Made by a program: the position numbers and the translations under genes. DNA of 64,000 nt from Acidimicrobiia bacterium UBA5794. Its GTDB lineage: Bacteria > Actinomycetota > Acidimicrobiia > Spongiisociales > UBA5794. The number at the start of each line of letters is the position of its first letter. The stretch's first letter is position 1. Positions 7,941-17,447 of this stretch are shown one piece after another. The notes beneath the pieces were generated by a model. That model made no database searches. It saw nothing but the letters and a program-made list of their open reading frames with translations, and was not told where the DNA came from. The stretch lies in assembly GCA_002418265.1 (NCBI GenBank), contig DIDS01000014.1, forward strand, positions 124,001-188,000, read 5' to 3'.

Positions 7941-10900
7941 GTGAAAAAAGTTACAAGGCGTAAGTTTCTCAAAGGATCAGCCGTCGCTGCTGCTGGGGCA
8001 TACGTCGCCACACAAGCATTTGACTCGGCCTTCACCTTTTTTCAGGCGGCACCCGGTATCGACAATCCCCTGGTGTTCTACCCGACCCGGGATTGGGAAT
8101 CGATCTACCGCGACCAATACGCCTACGACGGATCCTTCCCGGTCGTGTGTGCTCCAAACGACACTCACATGTGCCGTCTTCGCGCTTTCACACGAAACGG
8201 TGTCGTCATCAGGCTTGAGCAGAACTACGACGGCGGTAACTACAAAGACCCCGCAGGTAACTCCTCAACGGTCGCCTGGAACCCCCGCGGCTGCCTCAAG
8301 GGTTACACGCTCCATCGCAGGGTCTACGGACCGTACCGACTCAGAACCCCGATGCTACGCGCCGGATGGAAGCAGTGGGCGGACGACGGCTTCCCATCCC
8401 TTTCGGACAATCCAGAGTTGCGGATTCAGTATCGCTTCGACAGCCGCTCCGAGGACGAATTCATTCCGATGGAGACCGCCGAAATCGATGACTACGTCGC
8501 GCGGGGTCTCGAAGCGATCGCAGCAACCTACTCCGGTGAGGAGGGCAGACGCCGGCTGATCGATGAAGACGGCTACGAGCCTGAGATGCTCGAGTTCTGG
8601 GAAGAGTCAGGCGTCCGGACGATGAAGTTCGGATCGTCCCTGCCCATCCACGGTGTTGCCGGAAAGTTCGGTCTCGGCAGATTCGCAAACATGCTCTCCC
8701 TTCTCGATGCCAGGGTGCGTGGTGTGGGTGAGGATGAGGCTGTTGGAGCCAGGGAGTGGTCCGAGTACACGTGGCGAGGCGACCAGGCACCCGGCTTCCC
8801 GTTTGTGCACGGTGTTCAGGCCGCCGAAACCGACATGTCAGATCTCCGTCAGTCGAGGCTGCTCATCCAGGTGGGCAAGAACCTCGTTGAGAACAAGATG
8901 CCAGAGAGCCACTTCTTTCAGGAGATCATCGAGCGCGGCGGCAAGGTCGTGTCCATCGTTCCCGAGTATGGGCCCCAGGCATCCAAAGCCGACTACTGGA
9001 TCCCAGTCCGAGCCGGACTCTCTGACACCGCTTTGTTCCTCGGTATTGCCAAGGCGCTGATCGATCGGCGGCTCTACGACACCGACTTCCTCAAGCGTTT
9101 CACCGACTTCCCACTCCTGGTTCGTCTCGATACGCTTCAGCGACTCCGAGCCGATGAAGTGTTTGCCGGATATACACCCAAGCTCGGTTCTGGCGCGGTG
9201 AGTTTCACGGTCCACGGCATGACAGCGGAGCAGTACGCACAAATCGGTGACCGGGTCGTCATGTCAGAACAAGGTGAACTGGTTGCCATCACACGTGAGG
9301 ACATTGGCAACCGGATGTCTGCCGCGGGGGTCGACCCCACGCTCGACTTCCGCGGCGAAGTCACGCTCGCCGACGGATCGACTGTTGAGGTTGCGACGGT
9401 GCTTTCGATGTACCGCGATCACCTCAAGGACTACGACCTCGACACCGTGATCGAAATCACCGGTTCGCCGAGGGATCTCGTTGAACGGCTCATTGAGGAC
9501 ATCGCCACGATCAAGCCGATGGGTATCCACGTCGGTGAGGGCATCAACCACTACTTCCACGCAACACTCCACAACCGAGCCGTCTACATGGTGTCGATGC
9601 TCACCGGCAACATCGGGGTCCCGGGTTCGGGCGTCAGCACCTGGGCCGGTAACTACAAGGGCGGTATCTTCCAAGCCGCCCCATGGTTCGGGCCGGGGGT
9701 CGGTGGCTACGTCAATGAGGATCCGTTCCACCCTCTTCTCAACGTGGACGATCGTTACACCGCCGAGACGACCAAACACAGGGTCCATGGTGAGGAGACC
9801 TCGTATTGGGGATACGGCGACAAGCCGCTTGTCGTTGACACGCCAAGTGAAGGCCGCAAGGTCTTCACCGGAACGACCCACCTCCCCACACCGACAAAGG
9901 TGATGTGGTACAACAACGCCAACCTGATCAATCAGGCGAAATGGGCGTATGAGCTCGTCCACAACGTGAATCCGAAGGTTGACATGATCGTCGACCAACA
10001 GATCGAATGGACCGCCTCGGCGGAGAACGCCGACGTCATCTTCCCCGTCAACAGCTGGATGGAGTTCGAGACACTCGAAATGGCGGGCTCGTGCTCAAAT
10101 CCATTCCTCCAGCTCTGGAAGGGAGGCATCGAACCCCTCTACGACAGCCGTGACGACATCGCCGTCTTTGCCGGTGTTGCCGGGGCGCTCACCGCCCACA
10201 CCGGTGAACAGTTGTTCGCGGACTACTTCACATTCGCAACCGAGGGTCGACCCGAGGTGTACCTCGACCGCGTTCTTGCAGCCTCGTTCACCACCGAGGG
10301 TTACACCGTGGACGACATCATGAACGGGAACTACGGCGAACCCGGCGGTGCGCTGATGCTGTACCGCACGCTGCCTCGAATTCCTTTCTTCGAACAGGTA
10401 CACGACGACGAGCCGTTCTCCACCGATACCGGCCGGATGCATGCCTATGTCGATACGCCCGAAGCCATCGAGTATGGCGAGAACATGATCGTCCATAGGG
10501 AAGCGATCGAGGCAACAGCGTATCTTCCCAACGTCATCGTGTCGACAAGCCCATACCTGCGACCCCAGTCCTACGGCATAGCCCTTGACGACATTGATGC
10601 GGGTCGGCGCCAGGTGAGAAACGTGATGATGCCGTGGAGCGAGGTCAAGGCGACACGCAATCCGCTCTTCGAGAGCGGCTATCAGTTCCTGTGCCTGACA
10701 CCCAAATCGCGTCACTCGGTGCACTCGTCATGGGCAGTGACGGATTGGCACTGGATCTGGAACTCAAACTTCTCCGACCCGTACCGTGAGGACAAACGTC
10801 TCCCAGGCGTCGGCGATACCCAACTCCACATGAATCCTGACGATGCCAGAGCTCTCGGGATCGACAACGGCGACTATGTCTGGGTGGATGCCAACCCTGC

Positions 10901-11411
10901 CGACCGACCCTTCACCGGATGGTCCGCAGACCATGAATATTCAGACGTGGCACGCCTGATGGCTCGGGTGTCGTACAACTTGGCGTACCCCGCAGGGGTA
11001 ACCATGCTCAAGCACGCCTTTTACATGGCAACACCCCTGACGGTCAAGGCCCAGAAGGAACGCCCGGACGGTCGAGCACTGTCACCGAATGGATACCAAG
11101 CGAGCTTCCGGCACGGTTCCCAGCAGAGCATCACCCGAGGCTGGGCTCCCCCGATGCACCAGACGGACAGCCTGTTCCACAAGAAGGCGGGAGGGATGAC
11201 GTTCATCTTCGGCTTTGACGTCGACAACCACGCCATCAACACCTGTCCGAAGGAAACGCTCGTCAAGATCACCAAGGCAGAGTCCGGTGGGCTCAACGGG
11301 CAGGGTGCATGGGAACCGGGAACCACGGGTGAGAGCCCTGGGTCTGAGAACGCCGCGATGCAGCGCTACATCATGGGCGACTTCACCACGGTGCAGGGAG
11401 GTACGCCATGA
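7941..11411 (+). CDS. Type II DMSO-reductase-family catalytic (alpha) subunit, Tat-exported
   Basis: 1156 residues from a GTG with GGAGG 5 nt upstream. The N-terminus is a Tat signal (TRRKFLKG plus hydrophobic stretch), so it should be folded with its Mo-bisMGD cofactor and exported. The first Fe-S motif is C70-x3-D74-x3-C78-x39-C118: where NarG has His-x3-Cys-x3-Cys, this has Cys first and Asp second. The YTWRGD segment (Tyr276, Asp281) is the likely Mo-ligand region of the nitrate / (per)chlorate / selenate / ethylbenzene / dimethylsulfide / nitrite oxidoreductase group. Subunit order alpha-x-beta-chaperone-gamma resembles ser, clr and ddh operons. Substrate cannot be assigned: a terminal reductase (nitrate, chlorate, selenate) or an anaerobic hydrocarbon hydroxylase are both possible. 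Confidence 0.85.
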   Translation: MKKVTRRKFLKGSAVAAAGAYVATQAFDSAFTFFQAAPGIDNPLVFYPTRDWESIYRDQYAYDGSFPVVCAPNDTHMCRLRAFTRNGVVIRLEQNYDGGNYKDPAGNSSTVAWNPRGCLKGYTLHRRVYGPYRLRTPMLRAGWKQWADDGFPSLSDNPELRIQYRFDSRSEDEFIPMETAEIDDYVARGLEAIAATYSGEEGRRRLIDEDGYEPEMLEFWEESGVRTMKFGSSLPIHGVAGKFGLGRFANMLSLLDARVRGVGEDEAVGAREWSEYTWRGDQAPGFPFVHGVQAAETDMSDLRQSRLLIQVGKNLVENKMPESHFFQEIIERGGKVVSIVPEYGPQASKADYWIPVRAGLSDTALFLGIAKALIDRRLYDTDFLKRFTDFPLLVRLDTLQRLRADEVFAGYTPKLGSGAVSFTVHGMTAEQYAQIGDRVVMSEQGELVAITREDIGNRMSAAGVDPTLDFRGEVTLADGSTVEVATVLSMYRDHLKDYDLDTVIEITGSPRDLVERLIEDIATIKPMGIHVGEGINHYFHATLHNRAVYMVSMLTGNIGVPGSGVSTWAGNYKGGIFQAAPWFGPGVGGYVNEDPFHPLLNVDDRYTAETTKHRVHGEETSYWGYGDKPLVVDTPSEGRKVFTGTTHLPTPTKVMWYNNANLINQAKWAYELVHNVNPKVDMIVDQQIEWTASAENADVIFPVNSWMEFETLEMAGSCSNPFLQLWKGGIEPLYDSRDDIAVFAGVAGALTAHTGEQLFADYFTFATEGRPEVYLDRVLAASFTTEGYTVDDIMNGNYGEPGGALMLYRTLPRIPFFEQVHDDEPFSTDTGRMHAYVDTPEAIEYGENMIVHREAIEATAYLPNVIVSTSPYLRPQSYGIALDDIDAGRRQVRNVMMPWSEVKATRNPLFESGYQFLCLTPKSRHSVHSSWAVTDWHWIWNSNFSDPYREDKRLPGVGDTQLHMNPDDARALGIDNGDYVWVDANPADRPFTGWSADHEYSDVARLMARVSYNLAYPAGVTMLKHAFYMATPLTVKAQKERPDGRALSPNGYQASFRHGSQQSITRGWAPPMHQTDSLFHKKAGGMTFIFGFDVDNHAINTCPKETLVKITKAESGGLNGQGAWEPGTTGESPGSENAAMQRYIMGDFTTVQGGTP

Positions 11412-11728
11412 CCGCCACCTGGGAACCGGTACGCCTCCTTGACGTTCGACCAGAGATCGACCCGGCCTTCAAGGTCGAAAAGGATGTTGAGGCCGAGGAT
11501 CCCCTGGAGCTCGTCGGTGTCACATACCCCACCGATCGGGAGGCAGACACGATTGCCGCCCGGTGCTTCGTCGAGGAATATGCGATGATCGGATGGCGTG
11601 CCGATGACATCGCCGCCCTCTTCACATCACCCGAGTATGCAGCGCTGTACCGCATGTTTTCGGCATACGGATTCGGCTTCGTCCATGAGGCCATTGCCTC
11701 CGTCTTTCCAGATCAGAGGAGAGCCTGA
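11408..11728 (+). CDS. Small soluble protein between alpha and beta subunit genes, unknown
   Basis: 106 residues, start overlapping the alpha stop (ATGA) and stop adjacent to the beta start, so it is translated with them. The first 45 residues are acidic and look unstructured; the second half is predicted helical (RCFVEEYAMIGWRADDIAALF then YAALYRMFSAYGFGFVHE). It has no cofactor motif. Its place inside the operon suggests an assembly factor or accessory subunit; I cannot name a family. Confidence 0.65.
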   Translation: MTATWEPVRLLDVRPEIDPAFKVEKDVEAEDPLELVGVTYPTDREADTIAARCFVEEYAMIGWRADDIAALFTSPEYAALYRMFSAYGFGFVHEAIASVFPDQRRA

Positions 11729-12954
11729 TGGCACAGGTACACAACTGGCATCTCGGTCGTGACATGGAGTACCCGTACACCGGTGGCACGTATGACCGGC
11801 AGTTCGCCGCCGTATTCAACATCAACCGATGCATTGCGTGTCAGACATGCACGATGTCGTGCAAATCCACATGGACCCACTCCCCCGGTCAGGAGCTCAT
11901 GTGGTGGAACAATGTCGAAACCAAACCCTACGGTGGCTATCCGACCCATTGGGATTCACGATTGCTCTCCATGCTCGAGACGGCAAACCCCGGTGGCCAG
12001 ACCTGGACCAAGGAACCGGGCCCAACATCTGCCCCGTATGGCCAATTTAGTGGGCAGACCATTTTTGAGGCCGCAGACCTCGGTCAACGCGTCCTCGGCT
12101 ACATCCCAGAAGAGAACGATTGGAAGGCACCAAACCGCTTTGAGGACCACGCAACCGGCGCCCCAAGGACCGGTGCATCGCTCCCCGAGCATGAAGGCTG
12201 GTTCTTCTATCTGGCAAGGATCTGCAACCACTGCACCTACCCCGGATGTCTCGCGGCGTGCCCGCGAAACGCCATCTACAAGCGCCCCGAGGACGGCATC
12301 GTGCTCATCGATCAGGAACGCTGCCGTGGCTATCAGAAGTGCGTCGAAGGTTGTCCGTACAAGAAATCGATGTATCGCCCGACAACGCGAACCTCAGAAA
12401 AGTGCATTGCGTGCTACCCCCGAATCGAGGGAAGCGATCCCCTCACCGGCGGTGACCCCATGGAGACCCGATGCATGACAGCCTGCGTTGGCAAGATTCG
12501 GATGCAGGGTCTCGTCAACGTGAACACCGACGGCACCTGGATGAACGAGCCGTCGCACCCCCTGTACTACATGGTGCATGAAGAGAAAATTGCTCTTCCC
12601 CTGTACCCCCAGTTCGGGACGCAACCAAACATCTACTACATCCCGCCGAGATGGGTGCCGCGTCAGTATCTGTACCAGATGTTCGGGCCGGGCGTCGATC
12701 ACGCCATCGAGGCATACACGCGACCGTCCCGACGGCTCCTCGCGGTGCTCCAGCTGTTCCGGGCCACCCAGAAGATCATCTTCTCGTTCGATGTCGAAGA
12801 GGGCCCGCTGCTCAGTGAAATTGTTGTTGACGGTGCACCCATGGAGCTCTACGACGACACGGCGGTTGGATTCGACCAAAACGGGAACGAGATCATCAGG
12901 GTCAAAGTCGAAGATCCGCTGATCGAACGTCCCGGAAAGATCAACTCATTGTGA
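11728..12954 (+). CDS. Type II DMSO-reductase-family beta subunit, four Fe-S clusters (NarH/DdhB-like)
   Basis: 408 residues with four cysteine groups in ferredoxin-like order: CIACQTCTMSC near residue 35, CNHCTYPGCLAAC near 170, CRGYQKCVEGC near 200, and KCIACYP...CMTAC near 225-255. The third group has Tyr where one cluster Cys would be (NarH has Trp), so three 4Fe-4S clusters and one 3Fe-4S cluster are predicted. It would carry electrons between the Mo site of alpha and the haem of gamma. It has no signal peptide and should be co-exported with alpha. Length and motifs match NarH, EbdB and DdhB. Confidence 0.9.
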   Translation: MAQVHNWHLGRDMEYPYTGGTYDRQFAAVFNINRCIACQTCTMSCKSTWTHSPGQELMWWNNVETKPYGGYPTHWDSRLLSMLETANPGGQTWTKEPGPTSAPYGQFSGQTIFEAADLGQRVLGYIPEENDWKAPNRFEDHATGAPRTGASLPEHEGWFFYLARICNHCTYPGCLAACPRNAIYKRPEDGIVLIDQERCRGYQKCVEGCPYKKSMYRPTTRTSEKCIACYPRIEGSDPLTGGDPMETRCMTACVGKIRMQGLVNVNTDGTWMNEPSHPLYYMVHEEKIALPLYPQFGTQPNIYYIPPRWVPRQYLYQMFGPGVDHAIEAYTRPSRRLLAVLQLFRATQKIIFSFDVEEGPLLSEIVVDGAPMELYDDTAVGFDQNGNEIIRVKVEDPLIERPGKINSL

Positions 12955-12964
12955 GGGGATTGAT

Positions 12965-13699
12965 ATGAGCGCAGTAGCAACAGAGGCACGGCTTGAGGCT
13001 CGCGTCAGGGCTGATGTCTACGCATTCTTGAGCAGCATGATCCCCTACCCGAAAGCCAAGCCGAACTTTGGGATCCTTGAGCACGTCGAGTTCGAGGACG
13101 GACCGCTTGAAGCTGCACGTCAGGCTGTCATCTTGTCGGAAACCGACATCGAATCGATGCAGGCACAACACCGCATCCTGTTCCCGGCCGTCGAATCCCA
13201 GGATGCTCCTTCCTATGAAACGGCCTACTCGAAGCACGACGTGTTCCGCCAGGGACAGGTCATGGCAGATGTGGCGGGTTTCTACCGAGCCCATGGCCTC
13301 AAACAGGGCGGGATGCGCAGGGACCGCCCCGACGGAATCGGTTCTCAGCTTGAGTTCCTCGGATTCCTTGCGGCGAAACAGGATCAAGCCCTCGCAGACG
13401 ACAACCAGGATGCAGCCGACCTCTGTGTCGAGACCCAGCAGCTGTTCCTGGCCGACCATGTGGGTGGGTGGGCACCCGAGTACGGCAGACGCGTCGAAGC
13501 GGTTTCCGACGATCCGTTCTTCGTCGCCTTCGGCCGGTTCCTGACACTGTGGCTCGAAACCGAGTTGGACTATCTCGGCGTCGTTCCCAATGACATCGAC
13601 CTCGGGGCCAACATGGGACCCGTAGGAACTGCAACCGACGTTGCGGACCCAAGAATTCGCTGGGACGACACCGAATCCGCTTGCGGGGGACCACTATGA
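12965..13699 (+). CDS. TorD/NarJ/DdhD-type assembly chaperone
   Basis: 244 residues, soluble, largely helical, with the family-like run of short conserved stretches (VYAFLSSMIPYPK at the start, QAVMADVAGFYRAHG-like middle, DHVGGWAPEY late). Such chaperones bind the Tat signal and help insert the Mo cofactor into alpha before export. Its position after beta and before gamma fits serD, clrD and ddhD. It starts 10 nt after the beta gene behind a GAGGGGAT stretch and its stop overlaps the gamma start. Confidence 0.82.
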   Translation: MSAVATEARLEARVRADVYAFLSSMIPYPKAKPNFGILEHVEFEDGPLEAARQAVILSETDIESMQAQHRILFPAVESQDAPSYETAYSKHDVFRQGQVMADVAGFYRAHGLKQGGMRRDRPDGIGSQLEFLGFLAAKQDQALADDNQDAADLCVETQQLFLADHVGGWAPEYGRRVEAVSDDPFFVAFGRFLTLWLETELDYLGVVPNDIDLGANMGPVGTATDVADPRIRWDDTESACGGPL

Positions 13700-14694
13700 C
13701 TGCACTCACATCGACCTCCCCGAGGACGCGACGCCTGATTGCCATCGGGCTCGTATTGATGCTCGCCATCGGATTTCGGATATTTGATGTCACCCCTGCC
13801 GCTGCACAGTCGTCAATCCTGACCTCATGGAGCTCAACAACCGATCCGGGGCTTGACCCGAACAGCGCCGTATGGGCCGACACACCTGCCACCTCGGTCC
13901 AGCTCACGGCTCAGAACGTGACACCACCCATGAGCACCGGCGGCATCCGCGCCGTGAACGTGCGATCGGTCCACTACAACAACATGCTGTACGTGAACCT
14001 CCAGTGGGCAGACACGACACCAGACATGAGCACAGCATCGGTTGGAACATTCGCTGATGCCGTCGCGATGCAATTCCCATCAGTTGCCGCCTCCTCGGTG
14101 CCAGCAATCTGCATGGGGCAAGCTGATTCTGCTGTCAACATCTGGCAGTGGCGAGCCGATGCCCAAGAGGGTGTCTCACTGATGCCAGACCGTGGCTACG
14201 TCGACCTGTACCAATTCACCGACGACCTGTACTACCCGGCCCGCGCAGCTGGCAATATTCAGTCAAGCACCGCCGCAGTCCAGAATCTGATCGCGGGTGG
14301 ATTCGGCACACTTACCCCCCTCAACGAACAGGTGATCGCCGGTGCGGGATCTCACGGCGCACTCGGTTGGTCGGTCACACTCGCCCGCCCGTTTACAGCT
14401 CCCGGTGAAAACCAACCCGCCTTTGCCACAGGTGACATGGTCGATGTTGCCTTCGCCGTGTGGGATGGGACCAATAAGGATCGAAACGGTCAAAAATCTG
14501 TCTCTGCGTTCGTTCGGCTTGAGATTGCTGGAAACGACTTCGCGGCTCCCCCAACGGTTCCCGCATCGGACGCACCGTTCCCATGGGACACGCTGGCGTT
14601 GATCACCATTGCCGTTGCTGTGGTGGGTCTCGTCCTTGCGGTCTTCGGTCGACCCTCCGACTGGGACGGTGATGACCAGCCGGACCAAACATGA
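13696..14694 (+). CDS. Haem-b gamma subunit, ethylbenzene-dehydrogenase-type domain, membrane anchored
   Basis: 332 residues from the ATG overlapping the chaperone stop. A signal peptide (hydrophobic run, then TPAAAQ) is followed by the domain of EbdC/DdhC/SerC/ClrC, seen in LYVNLQWADTTPD (about residue 100) and VDVAFAVWDGTNKDRNGQKS (about 250). Unlike the classic soluble gamma subunits it ends with a transmembrane helix (residues about 300-320), so the complex may be fixed to the outer face of the membrane. It passes electrons between beta and a quinone- or cytochrome-linked partner. The NXR-like enzymes with anchored gamma-type subunits are a parallel. Confidence 0.85.
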   Translation: MTALTSTSPRTRRLIAIGLVLMLAIGFRIFDVTPAAAQSSILTSWSSTTDPGLDPNSAVWADTPATSVQLTAQNVTPPMSTGGIRAVNVRSVHYNNMLYVNLQWADTTPDMSTASVGTFADAVAMQFPSVAASSVPAICMGQADSAVNIWQWRADAQEGVSLMPDRGYVDLYQFTDDLYYPARAAGNIQSSTAAVQNLIAGGFGTLTPLNEQVIAGAGSHGALGWSVTLARPFTAPGENQPAFATGDMVDVAFAVWDGTNKDRNGQKSVSAFVRLEIAGNDFAAPPTVPASDAPFPWDTLALITIAVAVVGLVLAVFGRPSDWDGDDQPDQT

Positions 14695-15659
14695 CGGCTT
14701 GGTTCACCAGACTGCGATCACACGACTTTGACAGCGTTGCGATCGCGACCATCGCGGTTGTCGCACTTCTGACAGAGCTCATCATTCTCCGACTCGTCAC
14801 CCGTACGGCCATTCACATCCCAGGTCTCGGAACATTCGAGGCTGAGTTCCGACTTCTGTCAGAATTGGGCCGAATCGCCTTCAACGCTGCAGTGATCTTG
14901 GTGTTCGCGCTCCTTATTGCGATGACCATCGATGCCTTCATCAAGATGCGCTGGCCCCTCCTGGTCGCACTCCTCGGATTCCTTGTTGTCGCGATCTCTG
15001 CCCCATTTGGTTGGCTTCCGGAAGCACTGATCGACAGCGTGACGATCATCGTCATCGTGGCAGCGCCGCTCCTTGGATGGCTCTCAGGCGATGGTTCGCT
15101 TCGACGCTCCATCCCTTCACTCCTGTTCAGCTCAGCGTTCGCCGTTGCGGCGCTCCCCACCGTTGTAGGGAAGGCACAACCCGAGACGACACTCCCTGTC
15201 TCGAGCATGCTGAACGTGGCCGAGGCACTCGCCCTCGCTGCGGCATTCTCCCTCATCCTTTACGTTTGGGGACGCCCGCAGCGGCGCTCGCTCATCATCG
15301 CCGTCATTGTTGGTGTCGTAACCGCTGGAATGTTGGCGGCCCAACCAGCGACGATCGAGATTCTGATGCTGTGGAACCTCGGCCTTGCCGGATACTTTTC
15401 TCCCATGGTGTACGGCGTGGCCGCTGCGGTGTGCGCATACGTTGCTGCGACTTCGATTCGTCGTGGTCAGCCAACGGTCGCCCTCGGAATTGCGTTTGTG
15501 ATCGCAGGCGGAATCGGTCTCCACAGCACGATCCAAAGTGCGTCGTTCCTCATCGGTGTTCTGGTACTCGCCTACCCCGATGTCATCAGACGACCACTCG
15601 CACCCGCTTCCGAGCCGAAGTCGTCAGACGCCGAGATCGGTGTCGCCGTCTCCGTGTGA
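14691..15659 (+). CDS. Polytopic membrane protein at the end of the molybdoenzyme operon, unknown
   Basis: 322 residues with about nine hydrophobic segments and very few charged residues in between; start overlaps the gamma stop. No Cys pair or paired His pattern of a cytochrome b or NrfD-type quinone enzyme stands out. As the last gene of the operon it could anchor the complex, link it to quinone, or move the substrate. I recognise no family. Confidence 0.6.
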   Translation: MTAWFTRLRSHDFDSVAIATIAVVALLTELIILRLVTRTAIHIPGLGTFEAEFRLLSELGRIAFNAAVILVFALLIAMTIDAFIKMRWPLLVALLGFLVVAISAPFGWLPEALIDSVTIIVIVAAPLLGWLSGDGSLRRSIPSLLFSSAFAVAALPTVVGKAQPETTLPVSSMLNVAEALALAAAFSLILYVWGRPQRRSLIIAVIVGVVTAGMLAAQPATIEILMLWNLGLAGYFSPMVYGVAAAVCAYVAATSIRRGQPTVALGIAFVIAGGIGLHSTIQSASFLIGVLVLAYPDVIRRPLAPASEPKSSDAEIGVAVSV

Positions 15660-15671
15660 GTCCGTTCGCGG

Positions 15672-16172
15672 TCAGCGGGTCGGCGGTGGCACGATTGGGG
15701 GCTCTGACGACCAAGGAAAATCGATCCACTTGTCGGTGCGTCGCCAAACGTATTCACACCGGATCGCCGACTGCGGCTTCTCATAGAGCACCGCGGCGCG
15801 GGTCATGTTGACCTTGTCTGCAACGAACTCGTACACCTTCTGGAGGGTGTGGCCAGTGTCGGCGACATCGTCGACAACCAACACATCGGCGTCGTTGAGA
15901 TCAACCATGTCGAGGTACGGAGGCAGGATGACGGGCACTTCCAACCGTTCGTCGATATCGGTGTAGTACTCAACATTGATCAGATAGCAGTTCTTGATCG
16001 AAAGGGCGTAACCAATCGAACCTGCCGGTATCAGCCCACCACGAGCGATGCCCAAGAGAATGTCTGGCGCATAGCCATCATCGGCGATCTGTTGTGCGAG
16101 ATCTCGGACACCACGCCCATAGAGGTCCCACGTGAGCACCTCTCGTTCACTGCCATCTACCAACGGGTCCAC
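15672..16172 (-). CDS. Phosphoribosyltransferase (hypoxanthine/xanthine type)
   Basis: 166 residues from a GTG preceded by AGGAAGG. The PRPP-binding motif VLVVDDVADTGHTL lies near residue 95-108, with the upstream ARGGLIPAG loop near residue 45. It resembles Gpt/HGPRT-like purine salvage enzymes that join a purine base to PRPP. It lies convergent to the molybdoenzyme operon and appears monocistronic. Base specificity is not readable. Confidence 0.85.
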   Translation of the reverse strand: MDPLVDGSEREVLTWDLYGRGVRDLAQQIADDGYAPDILLGIARGGLIPAGSIGYALSIKNCYLINVEYYTDIDERLEVPVILPPYLDMVDLNDADVLVVDDVADTGHTLQKVYEFVADKVNMTRAAVLYEKPQSAIRCEYVWRRTDKWIDFPWSSEPPIVPPPTR

Positions 16173-16196
16173 CCTTCCTCCGAAGACAAGAGGTTA

Positions 16197-16230
16197 CCGG
16201 TGTCCGACGTCCGATGACCGATGACCGATA
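16197..16230. repeat. Short intergenic tandem tract (GACGTCCGATGACCGATGACCGAT)
   Basis: Imperfect 7-8 nt repeats built from CCGACGT and GATGACC units upstream of the phosphoribosyltransferase. Nearly the same words recur at 35896-35914 (GATGACCGATGACCGATG) and at 57901-57940, always intergenic. Function unknown. Confidence 0.5.
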
Positions 16231-16330
16231 GTCCAACGAGCGAAGCAAGCTCTCTCGCTCAACTTTCGCGCTCAAGGGGTAGCGCATTGGTGCCGATATA
16301 CATGTCCTGACGAGTGCGGAGTAGGGCAGA

Positions 16331-17407
16331 GTGCATTCACACATCCAACACTGGCGGCCATCAAAACTGGCGATCGGTGCGACCATTCTTGCGGTCGCTT
16401 TCGCCATGCTTGCCTGGCAGGCTCCCAAGGCCGAAGCCGCCCAAACGCCGGCAGCATTCGAGTCCTGTCTCTTGGACGAGATCAACGCGTCCCGCGCAGC
16501 TGCTGGAGTTGGGTCACTTGCAATGGCTACCGACCTCACCAGCGGAGTCCGAGCATGGTCCCAGTGGATGAGCAACAACGAATTCCGCCACATGACCACG
16601 GCGGAACGAGATCCGATCTTGCCGCCCGGAACGGTCAGCTATGGCGAGAACATCGCTGCGTGGGGAGGTAACGGGGACATCCATTGCAGCCTGATACACA
16701 ATGCTCTGATGAACTCTGATGGACACCGGGCCAACATTCTGCGTGACAAGTACACGTTTGTGGCAATCGGCGCCTACTCGGATGGATCATCGTGGTGGGT
16801 CACCCAGGTCTTTTTCAAGAACACCAGCTACACGCCATCATCAGGTCCCCCTCCCCCCGTATGCAATGGCAAGTTCTGTGATGACGACGGCTCCCCGTTC
16901 GAATCAGATATCGAAAAGATTGCAGCTGCGGGCATCACGCTCGGGTGCAATCCACCGAACAACAACAAATTCTGTCCCACCGGGATCGTCACTCGGGGTG
17001 CGATGGCGGCATTCCTTGCTCGGGCCCTGAACCTGCCGACCGGAAAGAGCATCGACTTCACCGACGACAACGGGTCCGTGTTTGAGGCCGACATCGAAAA
17101 GCTCGCCGCAGCTGGCATCACCCTTGGCTGCAACCCACCAGCCAACGATCGGTTCTGCCCCGGAAGGGTCGTCACGCGAGAAGCGATGGCCGCATTCCTC
17201 TCGCGGGCTCTGAACCTCCCGACCGGAAAGAGCATCGACTTCGTCGATGACAACAACTCGATCTTTGAGTCCGACATCGAAAAGCTCGCCGCAGCCGGCA
17301 TCACCCTTGGCTGTAACCCGCCAGCCAACAATCGGTTCTGTCCCACGGCCCCCGTCACTCGTCAGACGATGGCTGCATTCCTGGCAAGGGCTCTCCGACT
17401 CTCGTGA
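16331..17407 (+). CDS. Secreted CAP-domain protein with three S-layer-homology-like repeats
   Basis: 358 residues from a GTG. A signal peptide (to about residue 37, AEAAQ) is followed by a CAP/SCP domain (about 40-165: SYGENIAAWGG and SDGHRANILRDKYTFVAIG), a Pro-rich linker, and three near-identical repeats of about 55-60 residues, each with a D-D-N/G acidic start, IEKLAAAGITLGCNPP, FCP and VTR..MAAFLARAL. Such repeats in actinobacteria resemble SLH modules and may hold the protein on the cell surface. The role of the CAP domain is unknown. Confidence 0.85.
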   Translation: MHSHIQHWRPSKLAIGATILAVAFAMLAWQAPKAEAAQTPAAFESCLLDEINASRAAAGVGSLAMATDLTSGVRAWSQWMSNNEFRHMTTAERDPILPPGTVSYGENIAAWGGNGDIHCSLIHNALMNSDGHRANILRDKYTFVAIGAYSDGSSWWVTQVFFKNTSYTPSSGPPPPVCNGKFCDDDGSPFESDIEKIAAAGITLGCNPPNNNKFCPTGIVTRGAMAAFLARALNLPTGKSIDFTDDNGSVFEADIEKLAAAGITLGCNPPANDRFCPGRVVTREAMAAFLSRALNLPTGKSIDFVDDNNSIFESDIEKLAAAGITLGCNPPANNRFCPTAPVTRQTMAAFLARALRLS

Positions 17408-17447
17408 TGCACTGAGAAGGTTGATGCACCCACGGCCTTGCAGCTGA

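Noticed and set aside
16869..17400. Direct DNA repeats resembling a tandem array
   Set aside because: They encode the three SLH-like protein repeats; no CRISPR-type spacer pattern.
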